Positions 16,722-25,699 of a DNA stretch of 64,000 nt are shown piece after piece. Every line of letters begins with the position of its first letter. The stretch's first letter is position 1. The notes below the pieces were generated by a model. The model ran no database searches and was not told the origin of the DNA. It worked only from the letters and a program-made list of their open reading frames with translations. The stretch spans positions 1 through 64,000 of the forward strand of contig UQKW01000004.1 of NCBI GenBank assembly GCA_900541885.1. The letters are read 5' to 3'. Both the position numbers and the translations under genes were made by a program. This DNA is from an uncultured Collinsella sp. Lineage in GTDB: Bacteria > Actinomycetota > Coriobacteriia > Coriobacteriales > Coriobacteriaceae.

Positions 16722-17927
16722 ATGTCACCAAACAGCGATTCCATCCTTTCCCAGGAGCTCTCGCGCCGCACTGCCCTCAAGGCCCTGTTCGGCGCCGCTT
16801 CTGCGGCAGTTCTTTTTGGCCTGCCCGCTCGCGCCCATGCGGCGGAGGCTTCCAAAGAAACAACCGATAAACTGAATGCCGCCCAGGCCCAGCTCGACGA
16901 GGTTCAGGCCCAGCTCGACAGCATCGCAAATGAGTATGCGGCGCTGGCCAACAAGAATGCCCAGACCCTCAACGACATCGAGAATGTCCAGGGCAAGATT
17001 GACTACACGCAGGCCCAGATCGATGAAAAGAAGGCCGAGCTCAAGAAGAAACGCAACGACCTTTCCGATCGCGTGGCCGCCAGCTACAAGTCCGGCGGCA
17101 CGAACATCCTGTCGCTGCTGCTGGCCTCTGGCTCGTTTGAGGAACTCGTCGCCAACGCGCATTACGTTGAGAAGATCAACAAGAGCGACCGCGACGCCAT
17201 CGAGGACATTCAGACCATCCAGGAAGAGCTCGATGCGCAAAAGACCGAGCTCGAGTCGCAGAAGGCCGACTTAGAGAAGCTCAAGGACCAGCAGACTGCC
17301 CAGATGCAGGACATGCAGGCCAAGCAGCAGGAAGTCCAGACGGTTCTGAACGGCCTCTCTGACGATGTCAAGGAGCTCATGGCTCAGCGTGATTCCGAGA
17401 TTCTCGCTGCCGCCCAGGCCGAGGAGGCCGCTAGGAAGGCCGCCGCTGCCGCGGCCGCCGCGAACAAGAACAATTCCTACTCGGGTGGTTCGAGCTCGGG
17501 TGGCGGATCGTATGCGCCCGGAACCCCGCAACAGAATGCCGGCTCGGGCAAGCAGCAGGCCGTCGTCAATGCGTGCTACTCGACGCCTTCTCCCGGCCAG
17601 GGCTGGTGTGCTGCCTGGGTTACCAACGTCTTCCGCAATGCCGGCGTGGGCTATTTTGGCGGCAACGCGTGTGACATGTTCAACGCCTGGTGCTATAGCT
17701 CCGACCGCTCGGCGCTGCAGGTGGGCATGATCGTGGCCGATTCCTCGCACAGCGGCACGGGTGCTCCGGGCCTTATCTACGGTCATGTGGGTATCTACGT
17801 TGGCGGCGGCATCGTTATGAGCAACGAGGGTGCCATTACGTCTAAGTCGCTTGATTCGTTTATTAGCTTCTATGGTACTGGCTCTGGCGTGCGTTGGGGC
17901 TGGCTCGGCGGTATCGCGCTGTCGTAA
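16722..17927 (+). CDS. Secreted coiled-coil protein with CHAP/NlpC-like amidase domain
   Basis: A 401-aa exported protein. A signal sequence with paired arginines (SRRTALKALFG) ends near AHA (~40). Residues ~45-240 form a long coiled coil of the PcsB/CwlO type rich in Gln, Glu and Lys. An Ala run and Gly/Ser linker (~240-275) lead to a cysteine-peptidase-like domain (~280-401) with GWCAAWV (Cys) and YGHVGIYVGG (His). In this architecture the coiled coil usually holds the hydrolase inactive until a divisome partner releases it, so a role in daughter-cell separation is likely. CGGAG lies upstream. The 266-bp upstream gap holds only AT-rich promoter-like DNA. Confidence 0.88.
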   Translation: MSPNSDSILSQELSRRTALKALFGAASAAVLFGLPARAHAAEASKETTDKLNAAQAQLDEVQAQLDSIANEYAALANKNAQTLNDIENVQGKIDYTQAQIDEKKAELKKKRNDLSDRVAASYKSGGTNILSLLLASGSFEELVANAHYVEKINKSDRDAIEDIQTIQEELDAQKTELESQKADLEKLKDQQTAQMQDMQAKQQEVQTVLNGLSDDVKELMAQRDSEILAAAQAEEAARKAAAAAAAANKNNSYSGGSSSGGGSYAPGTPQQNAGSGKQQAVVNACYSTPSPGQGWCAAWVTNVFRNAGVGYFGGNACDMFNAWCYSSDRSALQVGMIVADSSHSGTGAPGLIYGHVGIYVGGGIVMSNEGAITSKSLDSFISFYGTGSGVRWGWLGGIALS

Positions 17928-17939
17928 CTGCGGCTTGGT

Positions 17940-18064
17940 CCGGGACAGTCCGAGAGGCATAAGGTTGCCTGCTCGGGCAGTCCTGCTCGCACGGAGAGCA
18001 CATTAAGTGCTCTCCGGCTCGTGTGGAACTCGCGATCAACCTTATGCCTCTCGGACTGTCCCGG
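17940..18064. repeat. Interspersed hairpin element, copy 2 (complete)
   Basis: Outer arms of 28 bp (17940-17967 with 18037-18064) are perfectly complementary (CCGGGACAGTCCGAGAGGCA at the left edge). Inside is a 9-bp hairpin (17993-18001/18007-18015) with loop ATTAA, then GTGTGGAACTCGCGA. Inner hairpin, loop and following motif are shared with bases 1-78. It lies between the convergent amidase gene and murB. Confidence 0.85.
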
Positions 18065-18118
18065 CCCTCTCGGGTCCTGAGCGCGACACACCGGACTGGG
18101 TTATCTGAATAAATATGG

Positions 18119-18146
18119 TGAAGGCCCCTTTCGGGGCCTTCTTTGT
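18119..18146 (+). terminator. Terminator of the amidase-type gene
   Basis: GAAGGCCCC pairs with GGGGCCTTC around TTTC/loop, followed by TTTG on the plus strand. It abuts the murB stop codon. Confidence 0.75.
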
Positions 18147-19108
18147 TAAAGGAATTCGCCGACTCGGTGGACTTCGGGTTCTAGGTCTACGTCGAATTGG
18201 TCTTTGACGGTTGTTTGGATGTGGCGGATGAGTTCGTCGACATCGGCGGCGGTGGCGTGGTCGGCGTTGACGATGAAGCCGCAGTGCTTTTCGCTCACCT
18301 GTGCGCCGCCGATGGCGTGTCCTCGCAGGCCGGCGTCCATGATGAGCTTGCCGGCAAAGTAGCCCTCGGGGCGCTTGAAGGTGGAGCCGGCGCTCGGCAT
18401 GTCGAGCGGCTGCTTGTCCTCGCGGCGCTGGCGGTAGTCATCCATGTCGGCCTTGATCATCGCGGCGTTGCCCGGGGCGAGATTGAAAGTGGCCGAAAGC
18501 ACGATGAAGCCGTCGTCGGCGATGCGGCTCTTGCGATAACCCAGGTTGAGCTCGTCGACATCGAACTCGATAATGCTGCCGCTACCGCGGGTGCCGTCGT
18601 CGAGCATGCGGGCGGGCTTGTAGACGCGCACGGACTCCAGCACATCGGCCATGCAGGCGCCGTATGCTCCGGCGTTCATGTAGCAGGCGCCGCCGACCGA
18701 TCCGGGAATGCCCGAGATGGGCTCCATGCCGGTGAGACCGGCCTCGGCTGCCGCCGCGGCGACATCGGAAAGCAGCGCACCGGCGGCCGCCGTGACATGC
18801 GTGCCATTGACCGTAATGTCGGAGAGGCCCTCGCCCAGCGCTACGACGATGCCGCGGATGCCCTTGTCGCCGACGAGCAAGTCGGAGCCGTTGCCCACGA
18901 TGGTGAGTGGCAGATCGCAGCGATAGCAGGTATCGAGCGTGGCGACGAGGCCCTGCTCGGTATCGGGCGTGACAAAGACGTCGGCCGGGCCGCCGATCTT
19001 AAACGTGGTGTGCTCGCGCATGGGCTCGCTCATCAGCACGTTGTCCTCGCCGGCAACGCCAGCGAGCGCGCACAGCAGGTCCTCGTTAAAAAAGTCGTTC
19101 TCGTGCAT
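18146..19108 (-). CDS. murB: UDP-N-acetylenolpyruvoylglucosamine reductase
   Basis: A 320-aa FAD enzyme that makes UDP-N-acetylmuramate for peptidoglycan. The FAD region reads TIVGNGSDLLVGD and GIPGSVGGACYMNAGAYG; the catalytic serine lies in SAGSTFKRPEG; the C-terminal HCGFIVN and LEPEVHRVG match short (type II) MurB. ATG 19108 is used; an upstream in-frame ATG at 19207 would add residues that do not fit the family. Ahead of it, 19109-19291 is the shared promoter region with the divergent LacI gene. Confidence 0.93.
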   Translation of the reverse strand: MHENDFFNEDLLCALAGVAGEDNVLMSEPMREHTTFKIGGPADVFVTPDTEQGLVATLDTCYRCDLPLTIVGNGSDLLVGDKGIRGIVVALGEGLSDITVNGTHVTAAAGALLSDVAAAAAEAGLTGMEPISGIPGSVGGACYMNAGAYGACMADVLESVRVYKPARMLDDGTRGSGSIIEFDVDELNLGYRKSRIADDGFIVLSATFNLAPGNAAMIKADMDDYRQRREDKQPLDMPSAGSTFKRPEGYFAGKLIMDAGLRGHAIGGAQVSEKHCGFIVNADHATAADVDELIRHIQTTVKDQFDVDLEPEVHRVGEFL

Positions 19109-19291
19109 ACGAATATCCGCCTTTTGGTGGTCGTTGTCATCAATCGATTGCAATATACCCCACCCGGACGGATTTGGTGCGCTGGCGGCGATAAAACAGC
19201 CGTCCACCGGATTGGTAAAGTGTTTATCACCGAGGTAGAGGGGTAGTCGCTATACTTTCAAGAGATTGCGCGTAAACCCGGAAGGAGCGAG

Positions 19292-20320
19292 ATGGCCAAC
19301 AAAGTCACCCTCAAGCAGATCGCCCAGGAGGTGGGGCTTTCCCCCTCGTCGGTCTCGCTTGTTCTCAATAATCGGCCCTGTCGCATCTCGGAAGAAAACC
19401 GCAAGCTCATCAAGGAGGTCGCGGCGCGCAACCACTATGTTCCCAACCAGATTGCGCGCAGCCTGGTCATGCGCGAGTCGCGCACGCAGGGCCTTATCGT
19501 CCCTAACATCGAGAGCCGCTTTTTTGCCTCGCTCGCCGGTAGCCTGGAAAAGCGCTGCCGCGAGGACGGCTATGCGCTCTTCATTACCAGCTCGGGCGGC
19601 AGCGCCGATGACGATCTGGAGCTGCTGCGCCAGCTGGTGACGCGCGGCGTTGATGGCGTCTTTCTGGTGGTGGGTGACGAGTTCTCCGACGACCGCGCCC
19701 TGCGCGAAGAAGTCAGCCACCTGCCCATCCCGGCGGTAATGGTCGACCGTGCCATTGAGGGGCTCGAGTGCGACAAGGTGATGTTCGACCACGAGATGGG
19801 CGGCTATATGGCCACCCGCTATCTGATCGAGCAAGGTCACCGTCGCATCGCCTGCTTGGTTAATGCCCGCCGTTCCAATACGGGTCGCAAGCGACTTGCC
19901 GGCTATGAGCGCGCGCTGCGTGAGGTTGGCCTGCCGATCGACGCACGTTTGGAGTTTGAGAGCGAGTACTACATTCCGAGCGCATACGAGGCCTCGGAGG
20001 CGGTGCTCGCAACTGACGCCACTGCCGTGTTCGCAAGCTCGGATAACATTGCCCTCGGTTTGCTCAAGCGCTTGCACGAGATGGGGAAGAGCATCCCGGG
20101 CGATATCTCGGTGGTGAGCTATGACAACTCGGCGGCCGACGTTCTCTTTGAGCCGGCGCTGACCGCGATTGAGCAGGACCCTGGTGTCCTTGCGGAGCAT
20201 GCTTTTGGCTGCATGTCCAAGCGTCTTGCCGGTAGGGGCGGCAGGCGTGCCGAAGAGGTCGTTCTGGAGCCGGAGCTTATCGTTAAGGGCAGCGTGCTCG
20301 AGCTTACTAAACACAACTAA
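19292..20320 (+). CDS. LacI-family transcription regulator
   Basis: A 342-aa regulator. Residues 1-55 form the LacI helix-turn-helix and hinge helix (VTLKQIAQEVGLSPSSVSLVLNN, in part; then YVPNQIARSL). Residues ~60-340 form a periplasmic-binding-protein-like sensor (QGLIVPNIESRFF, VFASSDNIALGLLKRL). AAGGAG precedes the ATG. Two AAAACGTTTT palindromes in the promoter of the next gene, xfp, are the obvious candidate targets. Similar regulators control catabolic genes in Bifidobacterium. The effector is unknown. Confidence 0.9.
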   Translation: MANKVTLKQIAQEVGLSPSSVSLVLNNRPCRISEENRKLIKEVAARNHYVPNQIARSLVMRESRTQGLIVPNIESRFFASLAGSLEKRCREDGYALFITSSGGSADDDLELLRQLVTRGVDGVFLVVGDEFSDDRALREEVSHLPIPAVMVDRAIEGLECDKVMFDHEMGGYMATRYLIEQGHRRIACLVNARRSNTGRKRLAGYERALREVGLPIDARLEFESEYYIPSAYEASEAVLATDATAVFASSDNIALGLLKRLHEMGKSIPGDISVVSYDNSAADVLFEPALTAIEQDPGVLAEHAFGCMSKRLAGRGGRRAEEVVLEPELIVKGSVLELTKHN

Positions 20321-20423
20321 ACACGTTTATCAATTTGCAGAGATCGAATGTGGAGCACCTGTGACGGGCAATGCCGCAGGTGAATGTCGCGTTTTGTTGA
20401 TCGATGCGATTGATAAGGGTGGT

Positions 20424-20466
20424 AAAACGTTTTTTCATCATGATAAAACGTTTTAGCAAATATACT
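20424..20466 (+). promoter_or_regulatory. xfp promoter with two LacI-type operators
   Basis: Two identical palindromes AAAACGTTTT lie at 20424-20433 and 20445-20454, centres 21 bp apart, that is two helical turns. A -10 TATACT follows at 20461-20466, so the sites cover the -35 to -10 interval and binding would block transcription. Upstream, CACCTG/CAGGTG (about 20357-20383) forms a small hairpin after the LacI gene. Confidence 0.75.
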
Positions 20467-20524
20467 AGTCCCAACGAAAGGTTGCCGTATCGGAGGGTGA
20501 CCACACAGCGAAGGGACATAAACA

Positions 20525-23053
20525 ATGGCTAAAACACTGGGGACGCCGTGGCAAAAGCTGGGCCACGAGGTGCCGGCTTCCGAGCTCGAGGGCGTCGACC
20601 TGTATTGGCGCGCATCGAACTATCTGTCCGTCGGTCAGATCTACCTTCGCTCTAACCCGCTAATGCGCCCCGACTTTGTTGATGAGAAAACCGGTGAGGT
20701 GCGCGACTTTGGTCGTCCGGACGTTAAGCACCGCCTGGTTGGCCACTGGGGTACCACGCCCGGCATCAACTTCCTGTTCGGTCACGTCAATCGTCTGATC
20801 ACCGACCACAACCAGAATGCTATCTTCTTGATGGGCCCTGGTCACGGCGGCCCCGCCGGTACTGCTCAGTCGCTGCTCGACGGCACCTACCGCGAGATTC
20901 GCCCCGACATCACCAATGACGAGGCCGGCCTGCAGAAGTTCTTCCGCCAGTTCTCCTATCCCGGCGGCATTCCGAGCCACTTTGCACCCGAGACGCCCGG
21001 CTCCATCCACGAGGGCGGCGAGCTCGGCTACACGCTCAGCCACGCTTACGGCGCCGTTATGGACAACCCGAGCCTGCTGGCCGTGGCCGTGGTGGGCGAC
21101 GGCGAGTCCGAGACCGGTCCGCTTGCCACCTCTTGGCAGTCCAACAAGCTCGTGAACCCGGCAACCGACGGTATCGTCCTGCCGATTCTGCACCTCAACG
21201 GCTATAAGATCGCCAACCCCACTATCCTTGCCCGCGTGTCCGATGAGGAGCTGACCAAGTTCTTTGAGGGCATGGGCTACAAGCCGCACTTCTTTGTCGC
21301 CGGCTTTGACGACGAGAGCCACGCGAGCATCCACGAGCGTTTCGCCGCCCTGTTTGAGCAGGTCTTCGACGAGATCTGCGACATCAAGGCGACCGCTCAG
21401 GCCCAGGCTGCCGCGGGCGAGACCGTTGTCCGTCCTGCCTACCCCATGATCGTGTTCCGCACGCCCAAGGGCTGGACCTGCCCCAAGCAGATCGACGGCA
21501 AGAAGACCGAGGACTCCTGGCGTGCGCACCAGGTGCCGCTGGCGAGCGCCAAGGACACCCATGAGCACTTCCGCGTGCTGCGCGAGTGGCTGCGTTCCTA
21601 CAAGCCCGAGGAGCTCTTTACGCCCGAGGGCCAGGTGCGCCCCGAGGTGACGGCCTTTATGCCGACCGGTGAGCTGCGCATCGGCGCCAACCCCAACGCA
21701 AACGGCGGTAAGGTGCGTCGCGAGCTTGAGCTGCCCGATATCCACGCCCACGAGATTCCCGTTGCCGAGAAGGGCCACGGCTGGGGCTCCACCGAGGCCG
21801 CCCGCGTCTTTGGTGAGTACACCGCCGATGTCTTGGCTAAGAACATGGACGACTTCCGCATCTTCGGTCCCGACGAGACCGCGTCCAACCGCCTGCAGGC
21901 TGCCTACAAGGTGACCAAAAAGCAGTGGGATGCCGGCTTCTACGAGGATGAGGCCAACGACGAGCTGCTGGCCGGCTCCGGCAAGGTCGTTGAGCAGCTG
22001 TCCGAGCACCAGTGCGAGGGCTTCCTCGAGGCTTACGTGCTCACCGGCCGCTCCGGTGTGTGGAGCTCCTACGAGAGCTTTGTTCACGTGGTCGACTCCA
22101 TGGTCAACCAGCACTGCAAGTGGCTCGAGGCCACCAAGCGCGAGATTCCGTGGCGTGCCCCCATCAGCGGCCTCAACATTTTGCTGTCGAGCCACGTCTG
22201 GCGTCAGGACCACAACGGCTTCTCGCATCAGGACCCTGGCTTTATCGACCTGCTGCTCAACAAGGCCAACGATACGCATATCGTGAATGCCTACTATCCG
22301 GCCGACGCCAACATGGCCCTTGCCGTTGCCGAGCGCGTTTACCAGTCCACCGACTGCGTCAACGCCATCTTCTGCGGCAAGCAGCCCGCCCCGACTTTCC
22401 AGACGGTCGATGAGGCCAAGGCGGAGCTCGCCGAGGGCGTCGCGACCTGGGAGTGGGCATCGACCGCCGACTCGCTCGCCGAGGCCGATGTCGTGGTCGC
22501 CACCTGCGGCGACGTGCCGACGCTCGAGGCCTTGGCCGCGACAGACATGCTGCGCGAGCTGGGCATCAAGGTGTGGTTCGTCAACGTGGTCGACCTGCTC
22601 AAGATCCAGAACGTCTGCGAGAACGACCAGGCCATCAGCGACGAGCGCTGGGCCGAGCTGTTCGGCTGCGGTGAGAGGCCCGTCCTCTTTGCCTTCCACG
22701 CCTATGCCGGCACGATTCGCCGCCTGATCTGGAACCGCCCCGGCCATGACGCCTTCCGCGTCCACGGCTACGAGGAGAAAGGCTCCACGACCACACCGTT
22801 CGACATGCTGCGCCTGAACAACATGGACCGCTGGGCCCTGGCTGCCGACGTGCTGCGCATGGTCGATGCCGATAAGTTTGCCGAGCAGATTGATGAGTGG
22901 GAGGCATTCCGCACCGAGGCCTTTGAGTTCGCGTGCGATGAGGGCTACGATCACCCGGCCTTCACCGACTGGGTCTGGCCCGACGCAGCAGCTGCAACCG
23001 CTGCCGACGGCGCGCTCTCCGCAACGCAAATGACCGCAGGCGACAACGAGTAG
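20525..23053 (+). CDS. xfp: Xylulose-5-phosphate/fructose-6-phosphate phosphoketolase
   Basis: An 842-aa thiamine-diphosphate enzyme that cleaves xylulose 5-phosphate (and, in bifid-shunt versions, fructose 6-phosphate) to acetyl phosphate and an aldose phosphate. Family hallmarks: [20 protein letters not shown] (first domain), [24 protein letters not shown], the diphosphate/Mg motif [14 protein letters not shown], and [20 protein letters not shown]. Length is slightly above the usual ~800. Sequence alone does not separate single- from dual-substrate enzymes. Codon bias suggests strong expression. Probably repressed by the LacI protein upstream. Confidence 0.95.
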   Translation: MAKTLGTPWQKLGHEVPASELEGVDLYWRASNYLSVGQIYLRSNPLMRPDFVDEKTGEVRDFGRPDVKHRLVGHWGTTPGINFLFGHVNRLITDHNQNAIFLMGPGHGGPAGTAQSLLDGTYREIRPDITNDEAGLQKFFRQFSYPGGIPSHFAPETPGSIHEGGELGYTLSHAYGAVMDNPSLLAVAVVGDGESETGPLATSWQSNKLVNPATDGIVLPILHLNGYKIANPTILARVSDEELTKFFEGMGYKPHFFVAGFDDESHASIHERFAALFEQVFDEICDIKATAQAQAAAGETVVRPAYPMIVFRTPKGWTCPKQIDGKKTEDSWRAHQVPLASAKDTHEHFRVLREWLRSYKPEELFTPEGQVRPEVTAFMPTGELRIGANPNANGGKVRRELELPDIHAHEIPVAEKGHGWGSTEAARVFGEYTADVLAKNMDDFRIFGPDETASNRLQAAYKVTKKQWDAGFYEDEANDELLAGSGKVVEQLSEHQCEGFLEAYVLTGRSGVWSSYESFVHVVDSMVNQHCKWLEATKREIPWRAPISGLNILLSSHVWRQDHNGFSHQDPGFIDLLLNKANDTHIVNAYYPADANMALAVAERVYQSTDCVNAIFCGKQPAPTFQTVDEAKAELAEGVATWEWASTADSLAEADVVVATCGDVPTLEALAATDMLRELGIKVWFVNVVDLLKIQNVCENDQAISDERWAELFGCGERPVLFAFHAYAGTIRRLIWNRPGHDAFRVHGYEEKGSTTTPFDMLRLNNMDRWALAADVLRMVDADKFAEQIDEWEAFRTEAFEFACDEGYDHPAFTDWVWPDAAAATAADGALSATQMTAGDNE

Positions 23054-23069
23054 GTAGGCATCCGGGACG

Positions 23070-23110
23070 GTCTCGCGCTGGGGCCGCCTCCGGGCGGGGA
23101 GACTTTGTCC
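23070..23110 (+). terminator. Possible terminator of xfp
   Basis: GTCTC (23070-23074) pairs with GAGAC (23099-23103) with a GC-rich inner stem CCGCC/GGCGG, followed by TTTGT. Weak T-run. The rest of 23054-23428 holds the 32-bp stem at 23233 and no gene. Confidence 0.4.
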
Positions 23111-23232
23111 GGCAGGGCCCTCTCGACCGTTTCGTTTTGCGGGGGCTGATTATTTTTGATGTAATTAGGGCTTTGCTGTTGCTGCCTTGGAAACCGCGCG
23201 TCTAACTATGGTCGGCCCGAAATACATCGCCG

Positions 23233-23307
23233 GGGCCGGGGTGGTTGGTATAGGTTTTGGAAGTTCGCGAAGCCCACTTCCAAAACCTATACCAACCACC
23301 CCGGCCC
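23233..23307. repeat. Perfect 32-bp inverted repeat
   Basis: 23233-23264 is exactly complementary to 23276-23307, with an 11-nt loop (TCGCGAAGCCC). The stem begins GGGCCGGGGTGGTTGG. There is no T-run. It lies between xfp and the small 163-aa gene. Confidence 0.9.
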
Positions 23308-23428
23308 TCGCCGGTAAACTCTTCCGCTGAGCGAGCCATAGGTGCCACGCACCGATACGGCAAAGCGCTAGCTTGAAATTGGTGCTATATTCGGCTTGAG
23401 TTGTTTAATACTAGTACGGGAGGCTGAT

Positions 23429-23920
23429 ATGGGGCTGTTCAAGAAGAAAAACCCGCAGGATGCCTTTGATCCCGATGTGTTTACCATCACGGATACGATT
23501 TTGGACCCGCCGCGGTTTACGTTTTTGCCGGCTATCTACCAGGATGCCACGCGTCGTAAGTGGGCTGTGCATCAGCGTGGTGCGCAGCCAAAGATCTTTG
23601 ACTATGCGGATGTGCTGCAGTGCGAGATCGTTGAGACTGGAAATCCCGAGGATGTGCCAGAGCTCAGCAATCGTGAGCTCGCTCAGCAGATTCTGATTAA
23701 TCCAGCTCAGGCTACCAAAAAAAACGCCGCCAAGCGTAATATGTGCCTTGGTATGGGTGTCATCGTTGCCGTGCAAACCGGCGAGGATGAGATTTCGAAG
23801 CTTGAGATTCCGGTGACCGCGGGCGAAGTCAAGCGAGACTCCGGCCTGTATCGGTCGTATCGGAACGTTGCGGAACAGATTAAGGAAGCCTTCGACGCCA
23901 TGGGGTGTTCGGAGAAATGA
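23429..23920 (+). CDS. Conserved-looking protein of unknown function
   Basis: A 163-aa soluble protein that I do not recognise with certainty. It begins MGLFKKKNPQDAF, is predicted mixed alpha/beta, and has a segment DYADVLQCEIVETG followed later by LEIPVTAGEVKRDSGLYRSY, a strand-rich layout reminiscent of small PH-like domains. No signal peptide or membrane segment. GGGAGG lies five bases ahead of ATG 23429; an in-frame start at 23396 is less likely. It precedes the GntR pair by 35 bases and could be co-transcribed with it. Confidence 0.7.
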   Translation: MGLFKKKNPQDAFDPDVFTITDTILDPPRFTFLPAIYQDATRRKWAVHQRGAQPKIFDYADVLQCEIVETGNPEDVPELSNRELAQQILINPAQATKKNAAKRNMCLGMGVIVAVQTGEDEISKLEIPVTAGEVKRDSGLYRSYRNVAEQIKEAFDAMGCSEK

Positions 23921-23955
23921 TGCCCGCAGCATCAAGCGGTTGAGGAGCCTTGCCC

Positions 23956-24723
23956 ATGTCGAGTGAACCATATGCGATTCCGCCCAAAGATCGCGCCTTT
24001 GAGGGCATTCTTTGGTATATCAAACACTATGACTTACAGGGTGGCGATCGGTTGCCTGCCGAGCGCGTGCTCTGCGAAGAGCTGGGCGTATCACGCACGG
24101 CGCTTCGTGCTGCCATCACGCGTCTTATATCGTGCGGAACCCTGGAAAGCCGCCGTGGTTCGGGCACCTATGTGTGCCCGCCCAAACCGCTGAACATTTT
24201 CCAGGAAACGTGGAACTATACCCAGGCCGTCGAGAGGGTCGGCTCAAAGTCCACCGCACGCCTGATATGGTCAAAGGTCGTGTATGCCGATATCGATTTG
24301 GCTCAAAAGGCGCAGATCGATCTGGGTATGCCGCTCTTCTGCATTCGACGCGTTCGCGTGGTCAATGGATCCCCCGCATCGATCGAGACGGCATACGTCA
24401 ATCTGTCTTTATGTCCCTCGCTTCCCGATCACGATTTTGAGCAAGAGAGCCTCTATGACGTTTTGCTCAAAGAGGGCAATGTCCATGTGACGCACGGCAA
24501 GGAGCATATTTCCATCAGCCGCCTGAACGCCGACGAGGCCAAGCTGCTGGATGCCCAGGAGGGCACGCCAGTGTTTTACAAGGCGTCTCACGAACGCGAC
24601 GAGAACGACGGCTTTGTCGAGTATTGCAAGTCCGTGATTCTGCCGACAAAGTATCGCTTTGCCGATAACGGCGAGGCGGACGGCGTTGCAACGAAGGTGG
24701 GTGTCGAATGGCTGAAGCGGTAG
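23956..24723 (+). CDS. GntR-family regulator (HutC/UTRA), first of a pair
   Basis: A 255-aa regulator with an N-terminal winged helix (LPAERVLCEELGVSRTALRA, wing RRGSGTYV) and a UTRA sensor domain (~95-245). Related GntR proteins (for example FrlR) control Amadori-product genes. GAGGAG lies nine bases ahead of ATG 23956; TTG 23950 is too close to it. Its last 16 bases overlap the next GntR gene, so the two are coupled. Probable regulator of the PTS/deglycase genes that follow, through the GGTAT sites at 25537, 27857 and 30756. Confidence 0.88.
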   Translation: MSSEPYAIPPKDRAFEGILWYIKHYDLQGGDRLPAERVLCEELGVSRTALRAAITRLISCGTLESRRGSGTYVCPPKPLNIFQETWNYTQAVERVGSKSTARLIWSKVVYADIDLAQKAQIDLGMPLFCIRRVRVVNGSPASIETAYVNLSLCPSLPDHDFEQESLYDVLLKEGNVHVTHGKEHISISRLNADEAKLLDAQEGTPVFYKASHERDENDGFVEYCKSVILPTKYRFADNGEADGVATKVGVEWLKR

Positions 24724-25421
24724 GGGACCTGCCGGTCTACAAACAAATCCGCCGCTGTATTGCGGAGCGAATCGAGCGCGGCGACTATCCGACGGGTTCG
24801 ATGATTCCGTCCGAAAATGAACTGGCCGAGGAGTTTGGCACCACGCGTCTGACAATTCGTAGCGCCATGGACGAGCTGGTCAAGAGCGGTCAGATTCGTC
24901 GCGTGCAGGGCAAGGGCGCCTTTGTGGGGCATAAGTGGTTTGATGAGCACGTTCGCAAAGGCGGTTTTCGCCAGACGGTTTTGGCCTCGGGCGCGACGCC
25001 ATCGGTACGCATCCTCGCGCGTTCCAAACGCTATGCCGGCCTGTACTATGCCGACCTGTTTGGTATCGCCGAGGACGATCTGCTTTACTCGGTGCGCCGT
25101 CTTAACTGCATCGATGGCGAGCCCGTGTCGATCGAGATGACGCTGATTCCGTGCCTGCTGTTCCCGGGTATCGAGGATGTCGATATTTCGGTTTTCAGTC
25201 TGTACGAAACCTATGACATGTTGGGTCGAAAGCCGGATAAATCGATTGAGAAGCTCGATATCGAGGCTTTGGGCGCACGCTATGCGAGCCTGCTCAATCT
25301 TGAGCCAGGAGATCTGGCGCTTGTGCTGGAATGCTTGACTTACGATGCGAGCGGACAGGTCATCGAGTACGCCAAATCCTTTACTCGCGGCGATGCCGGC
25401 GGTTATGCCTACAACTATTAG
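24708..25421 (+). CDS. GntR-family regulator (HutC/UTRA), second of a pair
   Basis: A 237-aa regulator with a winged helix (SMIPSENELAEEFGTTRLTI, wing VQGKGAFVG) and a UTRA domain (ILARSKRYAGLYYADLFG onward). It is clearly a paralogue of the preceding gene, not a copy. It starts inside that gene and is followed by a terminator at 25431-25464, so the pair forms its own unit. Two regulators for one locus could bind different sites or form a mixed dimer; neither can be told from sequence. Confidence 0.88.
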   Translation: MAEAVGDLPVYKQIRRCIAERIERGDYPTGSMIPSENELAEEFGTTRLTIRSAMDELVKSGQIRRVQGKGAFVGHKWFDEHVRKGGFRQTVLASGATPSVRILARSKRYAGLYYADLFGIAEDDLLYSVRRLNCIDGEPVSIEMTLIPCLLFPGIEDVDISVFSLYETYDMLGRKPDKSIEKLDIEALGARYASLLNLEPGDLALVLECLTYDASGQVIEYAKSFTRGDAGGYAYNY

Positions 25422-25430
25422 TATCTAGAA

Positions 25431-25464
25431 CGTCCTTGCGCACGGCGAGGACGCTCGTTTTTTT
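25431..25464 (+). terminator. Terminator after the GntR pair
   Basis: CGTCCTTGC pairs with GCGAGGACG (one mismatch) around a 5-nt loop, followed after CTCG by seven T. Confidence 0.85.
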
Positions 25465-25502
25465 AGGACATGTGCCGCTCGACCGATGAACGGCCAAAAC
25501 TG

Positions 25503-25580
25503 ACCGTCTACCGAGAGAGGAGGATTAAATCGAAAAATCGGTATTAAAAACGGCTAACCTGTAATCGTTCACTGGTATTA
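25503..25580 (+). promoter_or_regulatory. Control region of the first deglycase-PTS unit
   Basis: Contains ACCGTCTACCG (25503-25513) and two GGTATTA sites, ATCGGTATTAAA starting at 25537 and ACTGGTATTAAG starting at 25571, 34 bp apart. The same three-part layout occurs ahead of the IIC gene and the second deglycase. Confidence 0.7.
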
Positions 25581-25699
25581 AGAACCTTTGAATTGTTGAG
25601 CTTGGGGCCAAGATGACCACAAGGTTAAGCGAGGCGAATGGGACGGCAAGCCCGTTCGTGTCCGTGCGACAATTCAGACTGCTCGTGAAAGGAGCGGGA

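Noticed and set aside
20660..23029. 789-aa open frame opposite xfp
   Set aside because: Mirror frame of a strongly conserved enzyme; composition is Val/Gly/Leu-rich and without motifs. The same holds for 38364-40292 and 35441-37585 opposite the his genes.
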